This document shows, piece by piece, positions 15,241 through 25,175 of a stretch of DNA of 49,483 nt (position 1 is its first letter; each line of letters opens with the position of its first letter). Under the pieces are notes generated by a model, which was not told the DNA's origin, made no database searches, and was given only the letters and a program-made list of their open reading frames with translations. The position numbers and the translations under genes were made by a program. The stretch spans positions 1-49,483 of the forward strand of contig JAJFKJ010000016.1 of the NCBI GenBank assembly GCA_021773275.1, in the 5' to 3' direction. Source of the DNA: Gammaproteobacteria bacterium (GTDB lineage: Bacteria > Pseudomonadota > Gammaproteobacteria > JABCZS01).

Positions 15241-18200
15241 ATGAAACTGTTAAAACGTCAAATATTTGTCGTGATGCTGCTTATTACCTGGGCAGTGGTA
15301 AATTTTGCACAGGACATTTCAAACGATGAAGCAGTTAATAAAAGCACCACAGCTGTTTCACAAGTAATAATTTTAGAACAAAAACTTGAAGATGAAATTC
15401 AGCAGTTAAGCATTAATGAGAATTATTTAGAAGATCTACAGGCACAAAATAGAACAGTTGCCGAAGATGCTAGCCAATTAAGTGCAGAAGATGTTGACCG
15501 TGCTTCATTTAATGTCAGCTTAGCAGAAATTCAAGTTGAAAAAACCAGTCTATTACTTTCAAGTACACAAAAAGAGCTCAAGCAAACACAAAACACTATT
15601 GAACAATATGAAAAACAGCTAATTAGCGCAAAAGCACGTTCTAGTGCCGATGTACTGCCGTTTCTAGAAGAACGATTGAAAGCAGAAAAGAGAAAATTGG
15701 CAATCGGCCAAGAGCGTATCCAAGTTCTGAAAAAAATATTAGCTGTCACTGATGGTATATTAGATCTAGAAAAACAATACCTTTCAAGTATTTCAGAACA
15801 AGCGCGAGTGGAGCAAGTTGCAGGTTTGTGGCAGTCACAGCAAGAAGAAGCAGCAGATGTGATAAAGCAGCAGCAGGCCTGGGAAGACAAGCTTAAACGT
15901 TTGAGGGGAGATCTAGATAAGACTCGCCCATTGCAATCACCTCCTACCCCAGAGCAACGCCTACTGCAAAACAAAATTTTAGAGGCTGAGGAGTATATAC
16001 AAATACTCAGAGTTTCACTGAATACTTCGCGCATCGAAACACTGATCGAAACCTACCATGGCCAGGATTGGAGGCAAGGCAGCCCAAGGCGTCATATCGA
16101 AGTAAAACAATATCTAGTCAAATTGCGAGATGAGTTGGTTGCCAATGATATAACAGTAGAAAACAAACTGCTGTTATTACAGCGACAGATTGATATCTTG
16201 AAAGAGCCTGGTGCAGTTTATACATTTAGTGAGCAAGAGTCGCAACGTTTAACAGCCATCCTGTCCGGGCTTAAATCGGAGTATGAAAAACTTGATGTAA
16301 AAATTAATGAACTCATGACTATTGTGTCACACATGGAAAATCAATTAATAGTCAGCACATCGCAAACATGGAAAACACGACAGCGAATACCGCTCAGTTT
16401 TCATGAATGGAAAGTTTTTGGCGAAGACCTATGGGTTCTACCACAAGTTACATATCAATCTGTTTTGGCAACATACAAGCAACTGGTTGATAATTTATCA
16501 CATGCAACTTCATCGATCTGGCTATTAACGTTTGCATTGATATTAGCGTGGGCGATGTTCTGGATTTGGGTGGGCAGAGTGCTAGAGCAATTCTTGACAG
16601 GTGCAAGAGAAGAAGGGCTTAGTTTTTCTGCCAATGCGCTTATTGTTTTCGCGCAGCTAATTTACCGTAATGTTATGGGAGTTACCATTTTTGGTGCTTT
16701 AATGATTTTATTATTGCTGCTTAATGTTTCGGCAGGAAATTTGATAGTGCCATTGTCATTGGGTGCCGTATGGTTTTTGTATAAAATTGCAATTGGTCTT
16801 GCCCGTATCTATCTTTTTGAAAACGTGTGGGACTTGTCGGGGAAAGACGTAGCTCTATACCGCGCCTTACGGTGGAGTTTGGGCTTGGGCAGTATTGTCG
16901 TTGCATTGACCGTGTTAGCGCATCAGTTACCTATTCCTTTGGATATCGCGGCATCATTTGATCGGATGTTTATGCTTGTACTGCTAGCTGTATCTGTTCC
17001 CTTATTAAAAAACTGGCGCGTGTTGCCGGGAATTTTTGCTAAAGAAGATAAAACGCGGCCCTATGTGCGCAGGGCTGTGTATTCGCTAGGATTATTAATA
17101 CCACTCACGATTTTTTCAAATGCAATAATAGGGCTTGTTGGTTTTGTGACCCTTGCTTGGCAAATGTGGATCGTAGAAGCACAGTTTTTACTAGTATTTA
17201 CCTTATGGGTGCTTACAAAAGGTATTGTTAATGATGTTATGGAAAGTATTGCAACGTTCACTGTACGTAATATAAAAAGCGGCTGGGTGTGGACGGAGTC
17301 CATATTAAAACCTTTGCATACGATAATCAATATTGCGGTGATAGTTTTGTCGATCATGGTGTTATTCGTTTTATACGGGTTCGATAAAAATCACATGTTT
17401 CTGGAACAGTTGAGCAGATTTTCCACGCATGCACTCTTTACCTTTGGCGGCACAGATATTACGGTCGTGAACACGGTGCAATTTATTGTCCTTCTCGCAG
17501 TGATTCGCTGGGCAGGGAAGTGGAGCCGAGAATTCTCATATCGTTTTCTATTTTCTAGGCACAAAGACAAGGGTATTCGAAACTCTTTAGCTATATTTAC
17601 ACAGTATGCCATCGTTATTATTGGTGCTTTTATAATATTGAAAGTTATTGGTATCGACCTAACGACTATCACTGTTGTTTTAGGTGCCTTAGCAGTAGGT
17701 ATTGGTTTTGGCCTACAAAATATCGCAAATAATTTGGTTAGTGGTGTGTTGCTATTAGTAGAGCGACCGTTTCGTCAAGGTGATATTATTACTGTCGGTA
17801 CGAACGAAGGTGAGGTGATGCATATTGGCATGCGTGCCACAACTATTAGAACCTGGGATAATATGGATGTTATTATTCCTAATGCTGAAACAGTAAGCCA
17901 ATCATTGATGAACTGGACGCATCAAGATGCAATTGTGCGTACAACGTTTACGATGCGTACAGGTTTTGCAGAGAACCCCGTGCAAGCGCAAGCATTAATT
18001 TTGCAAACAATCAGGATGCATGAAAATATTCTCAAGAAGCCTGAGCCCAGCGTTTTATTGCAAGAGTTTGGCGAAAGCGCGTTGGTATTTCAGATACGTT
18101 ATTATGTTAACGTTAGTGAGGGTGAAATCAGGCCGCATGTCAAATCTGAAGTACTGCTACGGCTTTGGGAAGTATTACGCGCAGCGGGGATTAACATCCC

Positions 18201-18252
18201 GTATACGCGTAATGTCATTGAGCTAATGGATAAACGTCAATCCAAAGATTAA
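15241..18252 (+). CDS. large mechanosensitive channel (MscK/MscM-like)
   Basis: This 1003-residue inner-membrane channel would open on membrane tension to protect cells in hypo-osmotic shock. It has a signal peptide (residues 1-24), a long periplasmic coiled-coil region (about 30-415), a block of about eight hydrophobic segments (about 420-790) and a C-terminal MscS domain. The pore helix (about 812-840, GALAVGIGFGLQNIANN) and the following RPFRQGDIITVG and IRTWDNMDVIIPNAE segments are diagnostic. E. coli MscK and MscM are slightly longer (about 1,100). A very AT-rich stretch before the ATG (15116-15240) probably holds the promoter. Its stop shares TTAA with that of the converging fumC. Confidence 0.85.
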   Translation: MKLLKRQIFVVMLLITWAVVNFAQDISNDEAVNKSTTAVSQVIILEQKLEDEIQQLSINENYLEDLQAQNRTVAEDASQLSAEDVDRASFNVSLAEIQVEKTSLLLSSTQKELKQTQNTIEQYEKQLISAKARSSADVLPFLEERLKAEKRKLAIGQERIQVLKKILAVTDGILDLEKQYLSSISEQARVEQVAGLWQSQQEEAADVIKQQQAWEDKLKRLRGDLDKTRPLQSPPTPEQRLLQNKILEAEEYIQILRVSLNTSRIETLIETYHGQDWRQGSPRRHIEVKQYLVKLRDELVANDITVENKLLLLQRQIDILKEPGAVYTFSEQESQRLTAILSGLKSEYEKLDVKINELMTIVSHMENQLIVSTSQTWKTRQRIPLSFHEWKVFGEDLWVLPQVTYQSVLATYKQLVDNLSHATSSIWLLTFALILAWAMFWIWVGRVLEQFLTGAREEGLSFSANALIVFAQLIYRNVMGVTIFGALMILLLLLNVSAGNLIVPLSLGAVWFLYKIAIGLARIYLFENVWDLSGKDVALYRALRWSLGLGSIVVALTVLAHQLPIPLDIAASFDRMFMLVLLAVSVPLLKNWRVLPGIFAKEDKTRPYVRRAVYSLGLLIPLTIFSNAIIGLVGFVTLAWQMWIVEAQFLLVFTLWVLTKGIVNDVMESIATFTVRNIKSGWVWTESILKPLHTIINIAVIVLSIMVLFVLYGFDKNHMFLEQLSRFSTHALFTFGGTDITVVNTVQFIVLLAVIRWAGKWSREFSYRFLFSRHKDKGIRNSLAIFTQYAIVIIGAFIILKVIGIDLTTITVVLGALAVGIGFGLQNIANNLVSGVLLLVERPFRQGDIITVGTNEGEVMHIGMRATTIRTWDNMDVIIPNAETVSQSLMNWTHQDAIVRTTFTMRTGFAENPVQAQALILQTIRMHENILKKPEPSVLLQEFGESALVFQIRYYVNVSEGEIRPHVKSEVLLRLWEVLRAAGINIPYTRNVIELMDKRQSKD

Positions 18253-19634
18253 CTGTGTATCCCGCCCTCAGTGAGCTTTTTGGCATCTAGGTATTCGTCG
18301 ATTTCTTTATCGCTTAAGTCTGTGTTTTCACGCGTTACATCTTTTACCGGGCGTTTTTCTTTATACGCTTGTTTAGCAATAGCTGCGCCTTTTTCATAGC
18401 CAATAACCGGGTTAAGGGCGGTGACAAGAATTGGGTTGAGCTCTAATGCTTCCGTGATATTGTCTTCAAGCACGGTAAAATCCTTGATAGCTTTATCAGC
18501 GAGATCTTGCATGCAAGTACTCAGAATATGAATGCTTTGCAGTAAGTTATACGCAATCACAGGTAGCATTACATTCAGTTGAAAGTTGCCTGCTTGGCCA
18601 CTGACAGTGATCGTTGTATGGTTACCCATGACTTGTGCGCAGACCATGCACATCGCCTCAGGGATAACGGGGTTAATTTTCCCGGGCATGATGCTGCTGC
18701 CGGGTTGCAGTGCAGTTAATTGAATTTCGCTTAAACCCGCTAATGGGCCAGAGTTTTTCCAGCGCAGGTCATTAGAAATTTTCATTAAGCTTACCGATAA
18801 AGTATTTAATGCGCCTGAAAGCTCAACAGCCGTATCTTGGCAGCTCAATGATTCAAAATAGTTCGGGCTGGTTTCAAATTCAAAACCTGTTTCTTTTGAG
18901 ATTACTTTAGCCACCATGGCGCCCATTTTTTTGTCGGCGTTGATGCCGGTACCCACTGCAGTGCCGCCTTGAGCTAATAAGCTAATACGTGGAAGCACGG
19001 CTTCAACACGTGCAATATTTTGGTCAATTTGACGCGCCCAGCCGCCTAGTTCTTGATCAAAACGAATAGGCATGGCATCCATGAGGTGGGTGCGACCTGT
19101 TTTGGTAATATGTTTAATCGAGTCAGCTTTGGTTTTGATCGTTTCAGATAAATGCATCAGAGCAGGTAACAGCTGCTCTTGCACCATCAATGCTGCAGAC
19201 AAGTGAATAGCAGTGGGGATAGTATCGTTACTGCTTTGTCCCATGTTTACGTGATCGTTAGGGTGGATTTCACTGCCGCTGTCGCGAGAAGCAATCGTCG
19301 CGATTACCTCGTTGGCGTTCATATTAGTGCTGGTACCGGAACCGGTTTGGAAGATATCCACCAAGAATTGGTTGTCAACTTCACCATCAATAACTTTTTT
19401 ACTTGCCGCTTGAATGGCTTTAGCTTTATCGGTATCGAGATAGCCAAGCTCATTGTTAACTTGCGCGCAGGCAAATTTAATTAGACCTAAGGCGCGGATA
19501 AATGCACGAGGCACGTGCAGGCCGCTGATCGGAAAATTTTCGATCGCGCGCTGAGTTTGTGCAGCATAAAGCGCATCTTCAGGCACTTGCAGTTCGCCCA
19601 TTGAGTCATGGACGCTACGGGTTTTGTTGTTCAT
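18249..19634 (-). CDS. fumC: class II fumarate hydratase
   Basis: Fumarase C interconverts fumarate and malate in the TCA cycle; the class II enzyme is a tetramer without an iron-sulfur cluster and tolerates oxidants. The 461-residue length fits (E. coli 467). Visible motifs are TGSGTSTNMNANEV, HPNDHVNMGQSSND, TGRTHLMDAMPI and the lyase signature GSSIMPGKINP. GGGAG lies five bases before this ATG; an ATG one codon upstream has poor spacing. The start lies inside the 3' end of the small secreted-protein gene (20-bp overlap). Aspartate ammonia-lyase is the nearest alternative, but the residue pattern and length favour fumarase. Confidence 0.92.
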   Translation of the reverse strand: MNNKTRSVHDSMGELQVPEDALYAAQTQRAIENFPISGLHVPRAFIRALGLIKFACAQVNNELGYLDTDKAKAIQAASKKVIDGEVDNQFLVDIFQTGSGTSTNMNANEVIATIASRDSGSEIHPNDHVNMGQSSNDTIPTAIHLSAALMVQEQLLPALMHLSETIKTKADSIKHITKTGRTHLMDAMPIRFDQELGGWARQIDQNIARVEAVLPRISLLAQGGTAVGTGINADKKMGAMVAKVISKETGFEFETSPNYFESLSCQDTAVELSGALNTLSVSLMKISNDLRWKNSGPLAGLSEIQLTALQPGSSIMPGKINPVIPEAMCMVCAQVMGNHTTITVSGQAGNFQLNVMLPVIAYNLLQSIHILSTCMQDLADKAIKDFTVLEDNITEALELNPILVTALNPVIGYEKGAAIAKQAYKEKRPVKDVTRENTDLSDKEIDEYLDAKKLTEGGIHS

Positions 19635-20052
19635 CATTACTCCCAGTACTATCAACGATTTCTTGTTTAATTTGTTGGTCTTGCACATTAAACAGTGCTA
19701 ACCATGCTTGAAACTCAGAATTATCTGCACTATCTGTCCAGCCCACAGTTTCAACAATATAATCACTGTCTTGGGTAACATTAACACTGCGGCAAGCAAT
19801 GCCAGGATATGCTGGATGTGATTCCGCAGGAATAAAACAAACAGTGAATTCTGGTTCAATGGAAACTTGGATGACAGAAGGATCCTGCAAAATAATTTCA
19901 GCATCAGGGTGGCTGGTGATCACTTGTTCAATAACATCGTATTGTTCGGCAGTTACTACACCTGGGGCAGGGAAGCTATCTACCATTGCTTGAGCATGCA
20001 AGCTGGCACTGAAAGAAGCTAGTAAAATTACAAGTATACGGAGATTGTTCAT
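19615..20052 (-). CDS. small secreted protein, unknown function
   Basis: The product is 145 residues with a signal peptide (MNNLRILVILLASFSASLHA, cut about residue 20-22) and an acidic mature part with two cysteines that could form a disulfide (CFIPAE and ACRSVNV). I do not recognise the family. The mature protein would be periplasmic or exported. The chosen ATG at 20052 is preceded by GGGG at about eight bases. The gene overlaps the start of fumC by 20 bp, which suggests a shared transcript, and it lies downstream of tamB on the same strand, 62 bp away. Confidence 0.6.
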   Translation of the reverse strand: MNNLRILVILLASFSASLHAQAMVDSFPAPGVVTAEQYDVIEQVITSHPDAEIILQDPSVIQVSIEPEFTVCFIPAESHPAYPGIACRSVNVTQDSDYIVETVGWTDSADNSEFQAWLALFNVQDQQIKQEIVDSTGSNDEQQNP

Positions 20053-20114
20053 AGGTATTACCCCAATTGGCACTATAGTGTAACGCTAGAATAGCACAGG
20101 CAGCCTGATCGTGC

Positions 20115-23100
20115 CTAGTCACCCATCCATAAAAAGCCATCAGTTTCGATACCGTAGATGATATCGCCACCGGTATCACCATCAGAGGTGGTGATACTTT
20201 GTAGCGCGAAACGCCGGCTGAGCTGATAACGTACTTGGAAGATGTTGATAGGGTCTAACAGGCCGACACTGTAGCTGACGTACAGTTTTGGATGCAAAGC
20301 GGTGCCAACGACAACATTCGTGTCGGAGACCGCTTCACCGGTTTCAGGGTCAATACGCGTGCCTTCTGCAAGGCTGACATCAACACCCATATTTGAGGTA
20401 ATGTTTTGTAGCGATGCAGAGTCGCTGTCTGAAAACCCAAGTTGGTTTGAGGCATCGCCAATAGCAGCTAACATGAAAGCTGCTTGCGCCGCGCCCAACT
20501 GGCCGGCAGGTGAACCGGTGAGCAGGTAGCTGAGCTGATCTTCTTCAGACAGCTGTGGCACCGAAAACATGATGTATTGCGGGTTTTGTGCTGTACCGGT
20601 GATGCGCACCCCAACTTTACCTTCTTGCAGTATATCGCCACCACTTTGCCCCGGATCACTAAAGATGTATTGATCAGAGGTACGTTGCACTAAGGTTACT
20701 TTACGCGTTGCTTCAATATTTAAGGCGGGGTTATCGAGTGGGCTATTGTTAAAAGATAAAATACCGGTATCAATTTCTAAACGTTGCCCATAAGCTGCAT
20801 AAAAACCATCTTTTGATACAATTTGTCCACTAGCGCGCGGGGCAGTTTCGCCTCGTTTTGTAATTCTAATGCCGTCTGTTAATTTTGTGGTCAAGCCGCC
20901 GGCTTTAAACTCTACATTTTTGCCAAGGCTTAATAAAACATTAGAATTAATAGTAAAAAGATGGGTGCGTTCCGCTTGCACTTCTTGCAAAATAATCACA
21001 TCAGGTGATGGGGATAGGGTTTTTTGGTAGCTCATGATGCGGAGTTTTGCAGTAGGGATGTGCAACTCGCCCGTTATATCAAGTACCCGGCCATTAAAAT
21101 GAGCAAGTATATCGGGTGATGCATACACCACTGCTTCGTTTGTATCGCTGACCTTGATGTCATTGCCATGAAAGCGCAGGCTGACATCCGGTTGTTGATC
21201 TTGCCAATGTGCTTCACCCGTTATATTTAAAGGTTTGCCATCAGAATGTATCTGCCCATTAATAGACAGCTTTTTGGCCAAACCATCAGGCTCAATAATT
21301 AAACTAGCGTCCGTTAATGTAATGCCATAGCCGGTTAGGTCAAAGTGACCTTTTTCGAGTCGTAGATCGCCGTCAAAAGTAGGCGTTAGCAACGGGCCAT
21401 CGACGTGCAAATCAGCTTTAATCTCTGCACCAAAATTATCTGTTTGTAAAATAAAAAAGCGCAGCGGGTCAAGTTCGATAATGTTTGCTTTTAACGAGGC
21501 GTTGATACGGGCATTTTCAACATCTGGCCAGTTTTTGACCTCTGCTTCCCAATGTACAAAGTCTTCTTTGAGAAACATTAGATCGCCAGTCGTTGATAAA
21601 TTTTTATCATCAAGATTAAATGTAATATTGCTGCTACCAAATTCAAACCAATCACGGCGTTGTGTTCGACCTAGATGCGAAACACCTGGGTCAATATTTA
21701 ATGCCAAGTTAGCGCTACTGGGTAAACTGTTGCTTTCCCACTGTGCATTGGCATCCAAATTAAGCTTGCCTGTCAGGTAAACAAGCTGTTGATCAAAAAA
21801 TCCACTTAGCACATTGGTGGGTATCCCTTGCGCATTAAGCGAAAACTGATTGTCTTCTTGTTCTCTAATATAGTTGAGGCACATTTGACTTTTACCGCTG
21901 GTAACACAGATTGGTTTATCGAAAACAAACCTATCGGCATCGGAATGCATTGTGGTGACTTCAGCAAGGGTATAGAGGTCTTCGTTTAGGAGGTTTAAGT
22001 CGAAGCGCGTTAATTTGCCGTTCCAGGCATGCTTGCTATGCTCGGCAAGCAGGCTGGTGTGTAAGTGACTATTGTAAGCGCTAATTTTCATATCAATTAT
22101 ATTATTATTAGCTGTGCCGTCAGCGCGTAGTGAAAAATCACCGATGTTATAGTCACGATAATGAATTTCATGCGCATCAAGTTGTAATTTTATCGTTGCA
22201 TGTTCTGCATCGCCCCAGCGTAGATCGGGCGCTTGCAATTTATTAATCCGTAGGTCTAAAAATCGAAAGTTGTTGGCAGCTAGATCGCCAAGAATTTCCG
22301 TATTGCCTTTGTTTTGCTGTAGTCTTCCAGAGCTCTGCAAGGTTCCTGCCATGCGACTTGATACTTGGCCAAGATTGTTAGCGGCCAACTTCCAATTAAT
22401 GTCAGCAGTATGGCGGCCATAGTTCCCGGTAGTTGTGATTTCATTATTACCAAGCGAAAATACATTGTTTTTCCAATAGACTATGTGGTTTTTGATTTCA
22501 CCATTGAAATTGACGTCTAACGGCAAGTTGTTAACGATGCTTTCAGTACTCGTAAGATGTAATTCGCCTATTCCCTGGCGATGTTCATAGCCAAGGTTTA
22601 GATCTATTCTTAAATTGCCTGACAGATTTTGATTGATTTTGTTTACGTCTTCTATTTTTGCATGACCTTCAGCGTTAATGGCTAGGTGATTGGCAATATC
22701 GCGTGCTTCGATCTTTAATTCTGCGATGATGCCACGTGTGAATACCTGTTCAAGCTCAAGGTGCTCTAAATCGCCGAGAATAGACGTGCTACCAACAACT
22801 GTTTGGGTCTGGTCGAAGGATAATCGTTGGCTAGCCTCGACTTGGATGGCTGGTGTGAAACTTGGGCCAACATTTGCTGTAAGGTTAAAGTGATTACAGT
22901 CTTTCAGGAGATACATGTCGCGAATACGCATGCCGCGTTGGTTAATCACAACCGTGGTGGCAAATCGTTCAAGATTGATATCATAATTTTCCCAAGTCAG
23001 ATCATAAAGGTTGGTGCGATTCAAAATGATAGTATAATCACTGGTGAAAATGTCCAGATCAAGCTCGCCACGCTCCTTGGGGGAGTCGCTACTTGGAGTA

Positions 23101-23414
23101 TGCAAAGTCACTTTTTTTGCATGTAAATCTTGGATGTAAAGTGTTCGATTAAATAAAAGGCGGCCGGGCTTCCAATCCAAACTAACTTCATCTAAGCGGA
23201 TGTACAATTCGCCATCTTCATAGGTAATGTGGTCTGCTTCAATTTTGCGTAGAATGCTGCCACTTAGATTTGTTACCTTCAAATCACCAGGTAATAAGAA
23301 GTTAGCAATTTTTAAAGATGAGGGTAGGCCAAGCGGCGTAAGCGCCAGAAACATGGTGAGAATCGCTAATAAGCTAAGTATACCCAGTGTAGCTCGTATT
23401 ATCGTTCTTATCAT
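20115..23414 (-). CDS. tamB: translocation and assembly module subunit TamB
   Basis: TamB spans the periplasm from an N-terminal inner-membrane anchor and works with TamA; it is linked to outer-membrane protein insertion and to phospholipid transport between membranes. The 1099-residue protein has an N-terminal transmembrane helix (about residues 7-29), a long repetitive beta-strand region and a conserved C-terminal domain, from about GQIVSKDGFYAAYGQRL through the ITSNMGVDVSLAEGT and PKLYVSYSVGLLDP segments. E. coli TamB is 1259 residues, so this one is somewhat short. The start overlaps the end of tamA by four bases, so the two are translationally coupled. Confidence 0.92.
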   Translation of the reverse strand: MIRTIIRATLGILSLLAILTMFLALTPLGLPSSLKIANFLLPGDLKVTNLSGSILRKIEADHITYEDGELYIRLDEVSLDWKPGRLLFNRTLYIQDLHAKKVTLHTPSSDSPKERGELDLDIFTSDYTIILNRTNLYDLTWENYDINLERFATTVVINQRGMRIRDMYLLKDCNHFNLTANVGPSFTPAIQVEASQRLSFDQTQTVVGSTSILGDLEHLELEQVFTRGIIAELKIEARDIANHLAINAEGHAKIEDVNKINQNLSGNLRIDLNLGYEHRQGIGELHLTSTESIVNNLPLDVNFNGEIKNHIVYWKNNVFSLGNNEITTTGNYGRHTADINWKLAANNLGQVSSRMAGTLQSSGRLQQNKGNTEILGDLAANNFRFLDLRINKLQAPDLRWGDAEHATIKLQLDAHEIHYRDYNIGDFSLRADGTANNNIIDMKISAYNSHLHTSLLAEHSKHAWNGKLTRFDLNLLNEDLYTLAEVTTMHSDADRFVFDKPICVTSGKSQMCLNYIREQEDNQFSLNAQGIPTNVLSGFFDQQLVYLTGKLNLDANAQWESNSLPSSANLALNIDPGVSHLGRTQRRDWFEFGSSNITFNLDDKNLSTTGDLMFLKEDFVHWEAEVKNWPDVENARINASLKANIIELDPLRFFILQTDNFGAEIKADLHVDGPLLTPTFDGDLRLEKGHFDLTGYGITLTDASLIIEPDGLAKKLSINGQIHSDGKPLNITGEAHWQDQQPDVSLRFHGNDIKVSDTNEAVVYASPDILAHFNGRVLDITGELHIPTAKLRIMSYQKTLSPSPDVIILQEVQAERTHLFTINSNVLLSLGKNVEFKAGGLTTKLTDGIRITKRGETAPRASGQIVSKDGFYAAYGQRLEIDTGILSFNNSPLDNPALNIEATRKVTLVQRTSDQYIFSDPGQSGGDILQEGKVGVRITGTAQNPQYIMFSVPQLSEEDQLSYLLTGSPAGQLGAAQAAFMLAAIGDASNQLGFSDSDSASLQNITSNMGVDVSLAEGTRIDPETGEAVSDTNVVVGTALHPKLYVSYSVGLLDPINIFQVRYQLSRRFALQSITTSDGDTGGDIIYGIETDGFLWMGD

Positions 23415-25159
23415 AGATCCGGGCCTATGTTTATGTGCAAACGTACTTGGTTAGTGCTCTCGGATACCGGTGTCGCAAAGTCTACTCGTAGCATGCCGAT
23501 AGGTGTACGGTATCGAAAGCCGATACCGGCGCCCGCTGCGTATTCTTCTGGCCAACCGCGGGCAGCATTACCAACATCATAAAAACCTACCATACCAAAG
23601 TTTTTGTATATCATGCGTTCTATTTCGATGCTGCCAACAGCTAAAAAGGAACCACCAATAATCTGTTTTTTACCCTTATCGGTAAACTCACGTTCACCCA
23701 GAGATTGATAAGCAAAACCACGTACACTATTGTCACCACCCGCATAAAAACGTAAGGAAGGCGGGATTTCAGATAGCTTTTCTTCTGTGGTTGCACCCAG
23801 CTCACCTCGCGATATAATGCGCGTGTCTGGCATTATAGTATATATGCCCTTGGCAAAAACATCACCTTGTAAAAATTCAGTAGATGATACCGCATGGCTT
23901 GTACCTTGAGTGGAAAATACAATTTTATAACCTTTATCAGGAACAAAACGTGTTTCAGCGCGAATGGTTTCCCAGCTGGCACGCGGGAGTATGAGATCTG
24001 TTTCGGTAGTGCCGGATTTTTCACGGAAGCGATCTCTTTGGTACGAAAGTGATAGTACTTGTTGCCAGCTATTCATAATGGCACCTTTTACCCACGCGCC
24101 ACCGACTTGTGTGGTTTCACTATTTAGGTCACGGGCCTGTGGTTGTTCGTTAATTTGCGCCACAAACAATTCGTAGTAATCAGTTGCAGGTTGCTGTGCA
24201 GGAATCCGATACCGTAAAGCATAGCTTTGCCTATATTGCGCTGGTTCAAGATCTAGGTGAGCGGAATGCCCATTTTCTGTGATGCGTCGCCATGCAACAC
24301 CGCCGCTGGCTCTAGCGCCTGTGTCTGTGCCGTAACCAATACCGGCAGTATATGTAAAGCGTTTGCGCGGGGATAAGCTAATTTCGACGGGCACTTCATT
24401 TTCGTCATTGGCGTCATTACGCTTTGCATCGACTAGAGCAGAAGCAAAAAAACCACTGTTAAACATGTTCGTCTGCAATTCATTGACGCGGTCTTCATTA
24501 TATTCCTCACCCGGCTCAAAAACCAAAAAGCGACGTAAAAACTTATCACTATAGCCTATTGAGTCAAAAGTAATCTCGCCAAAGTAATACTCGGGCCCAG
24601 TGTTAAATATCAGATCAATCATTGCAGTATTGTTATCAAGGTCAAGCAGTATTTGTTGCGTTGTGAATGCTGCATCGAAGAAGCCATGCCTGTCAGCGCG
24701 AATGAGTAATTGTTGTTTGTAGCGATCATAGCTAGGTTGGAACAAAACACCACCTGCTAGCAATGGGAAGGGAAGTTCTTCGGGCTGAAAAATAGCGTTA
24801 TTCGCTCCAGGGCCGGCCAACACAATATTGATATTGGAAATTATCACGGCGGGGCCTAATGTAACATCATAATTGATATACCAGTCATCGCCGCGTCGTT
24901 CAAATTCAGATTCGACTTCAACGTGGTAGTAGCCGAAAGGCTTGAGCGCATCACGAATGTCTTCTTGCCCTTTGACGTAGAGCTGACGGATATGGCGAGG
25001 AGTCGTTTGCTCGGGGTCATTGACTTTGGTGATGCCTAATTTTGCCTTTACGTTCTTAAGCTGTTCTTCATTTTCTATACCGGTAATATCCACGTGAATC
25101 TCAGCAGCGTGAACTGCACCTGCAAAAAGAAATAAGCAGCATAAGATGAAACGTAACAT
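23411..25159 (-). CDS. tamA: translocation and assembly module subunit TamA (Omp85 family)
   Basis: TamA is an outer-membrane Omp85 protein that pairs with TamB. The 582-residue length equals the E. coli protein (577). A signal peptide (MLRFILCCLFLFAGAVHA) is followed by three POTRA-type regions (about 20-270) and a 16-strand barrel. The family motif RGFAYQSLG (about residue 476) is present, as are the D15-type segments FRFYAGGDNSVRG and GIGFRYRTPIGMLRVD. The gene lies 17 bp after the ABC ATPase gene's end on the same strand, so permease, ATPase, tamA and tamB may be one long transcription unit. Confidence 0.93.
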   Translation of the reverse strand: MLRFILCCLFLFAGAVHAAEIHVDITGIENEEQLKNVKAKLGITKVNDPEQTTPRHIRQLYVKGQEDIRDALKPFGYYHVEVESEFERRGDDWYINYDVTLGPAVIISNINIVLAGPGANNAIFQPEELPFPLLAGGVLFQPSYDRYKQQLLIRADRHGFFDAAFTTQQILLDLDNNTAMIDLIFNTGPEYYFGEITFDSIGYSDKFLRRFLVFEPGEEYNEDRVNELQTNMFNSGFFASALVDAKRNDANDENEVPVEISLSPRKRFTYTAGIGYGTDTGARASGGVAWRRITENGHSAHLDLEPAQYRQSYALRYRIPAQQPATDYYELFVAQINEQPQARDLNSETTQVGGAWVKGAIMNSWQQVLSLSYQRDRFREKSGTTETDLILPRASWETIRAETRFVPDKGYKIVFSTQGTSHAVSSTEFLQGDVFAKGIYTIMPDTRIISRGELGATTEEKLSEIPPSLRFYAGGDNSVRGFAYQSLGEREFTDKGKKQIIGGSFLAVGSIEIERMIYKNFGMVGFYDVGNAARGWPEEYAAGAGIGFRYRTPIGMLRVDFATPVSESTNQVRLHINIGPDL

Positions 25160-25175
25160 ACAGTACCTAAGGCCC

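Noticed and set aside
18249-19634. Aspartate ammonia-lyase instead of fumarase
   Set aside because: Both share the superfamily signature, but the N-terminal and TGSGTSTNMNANEV segments and the length fit class II fumarase.
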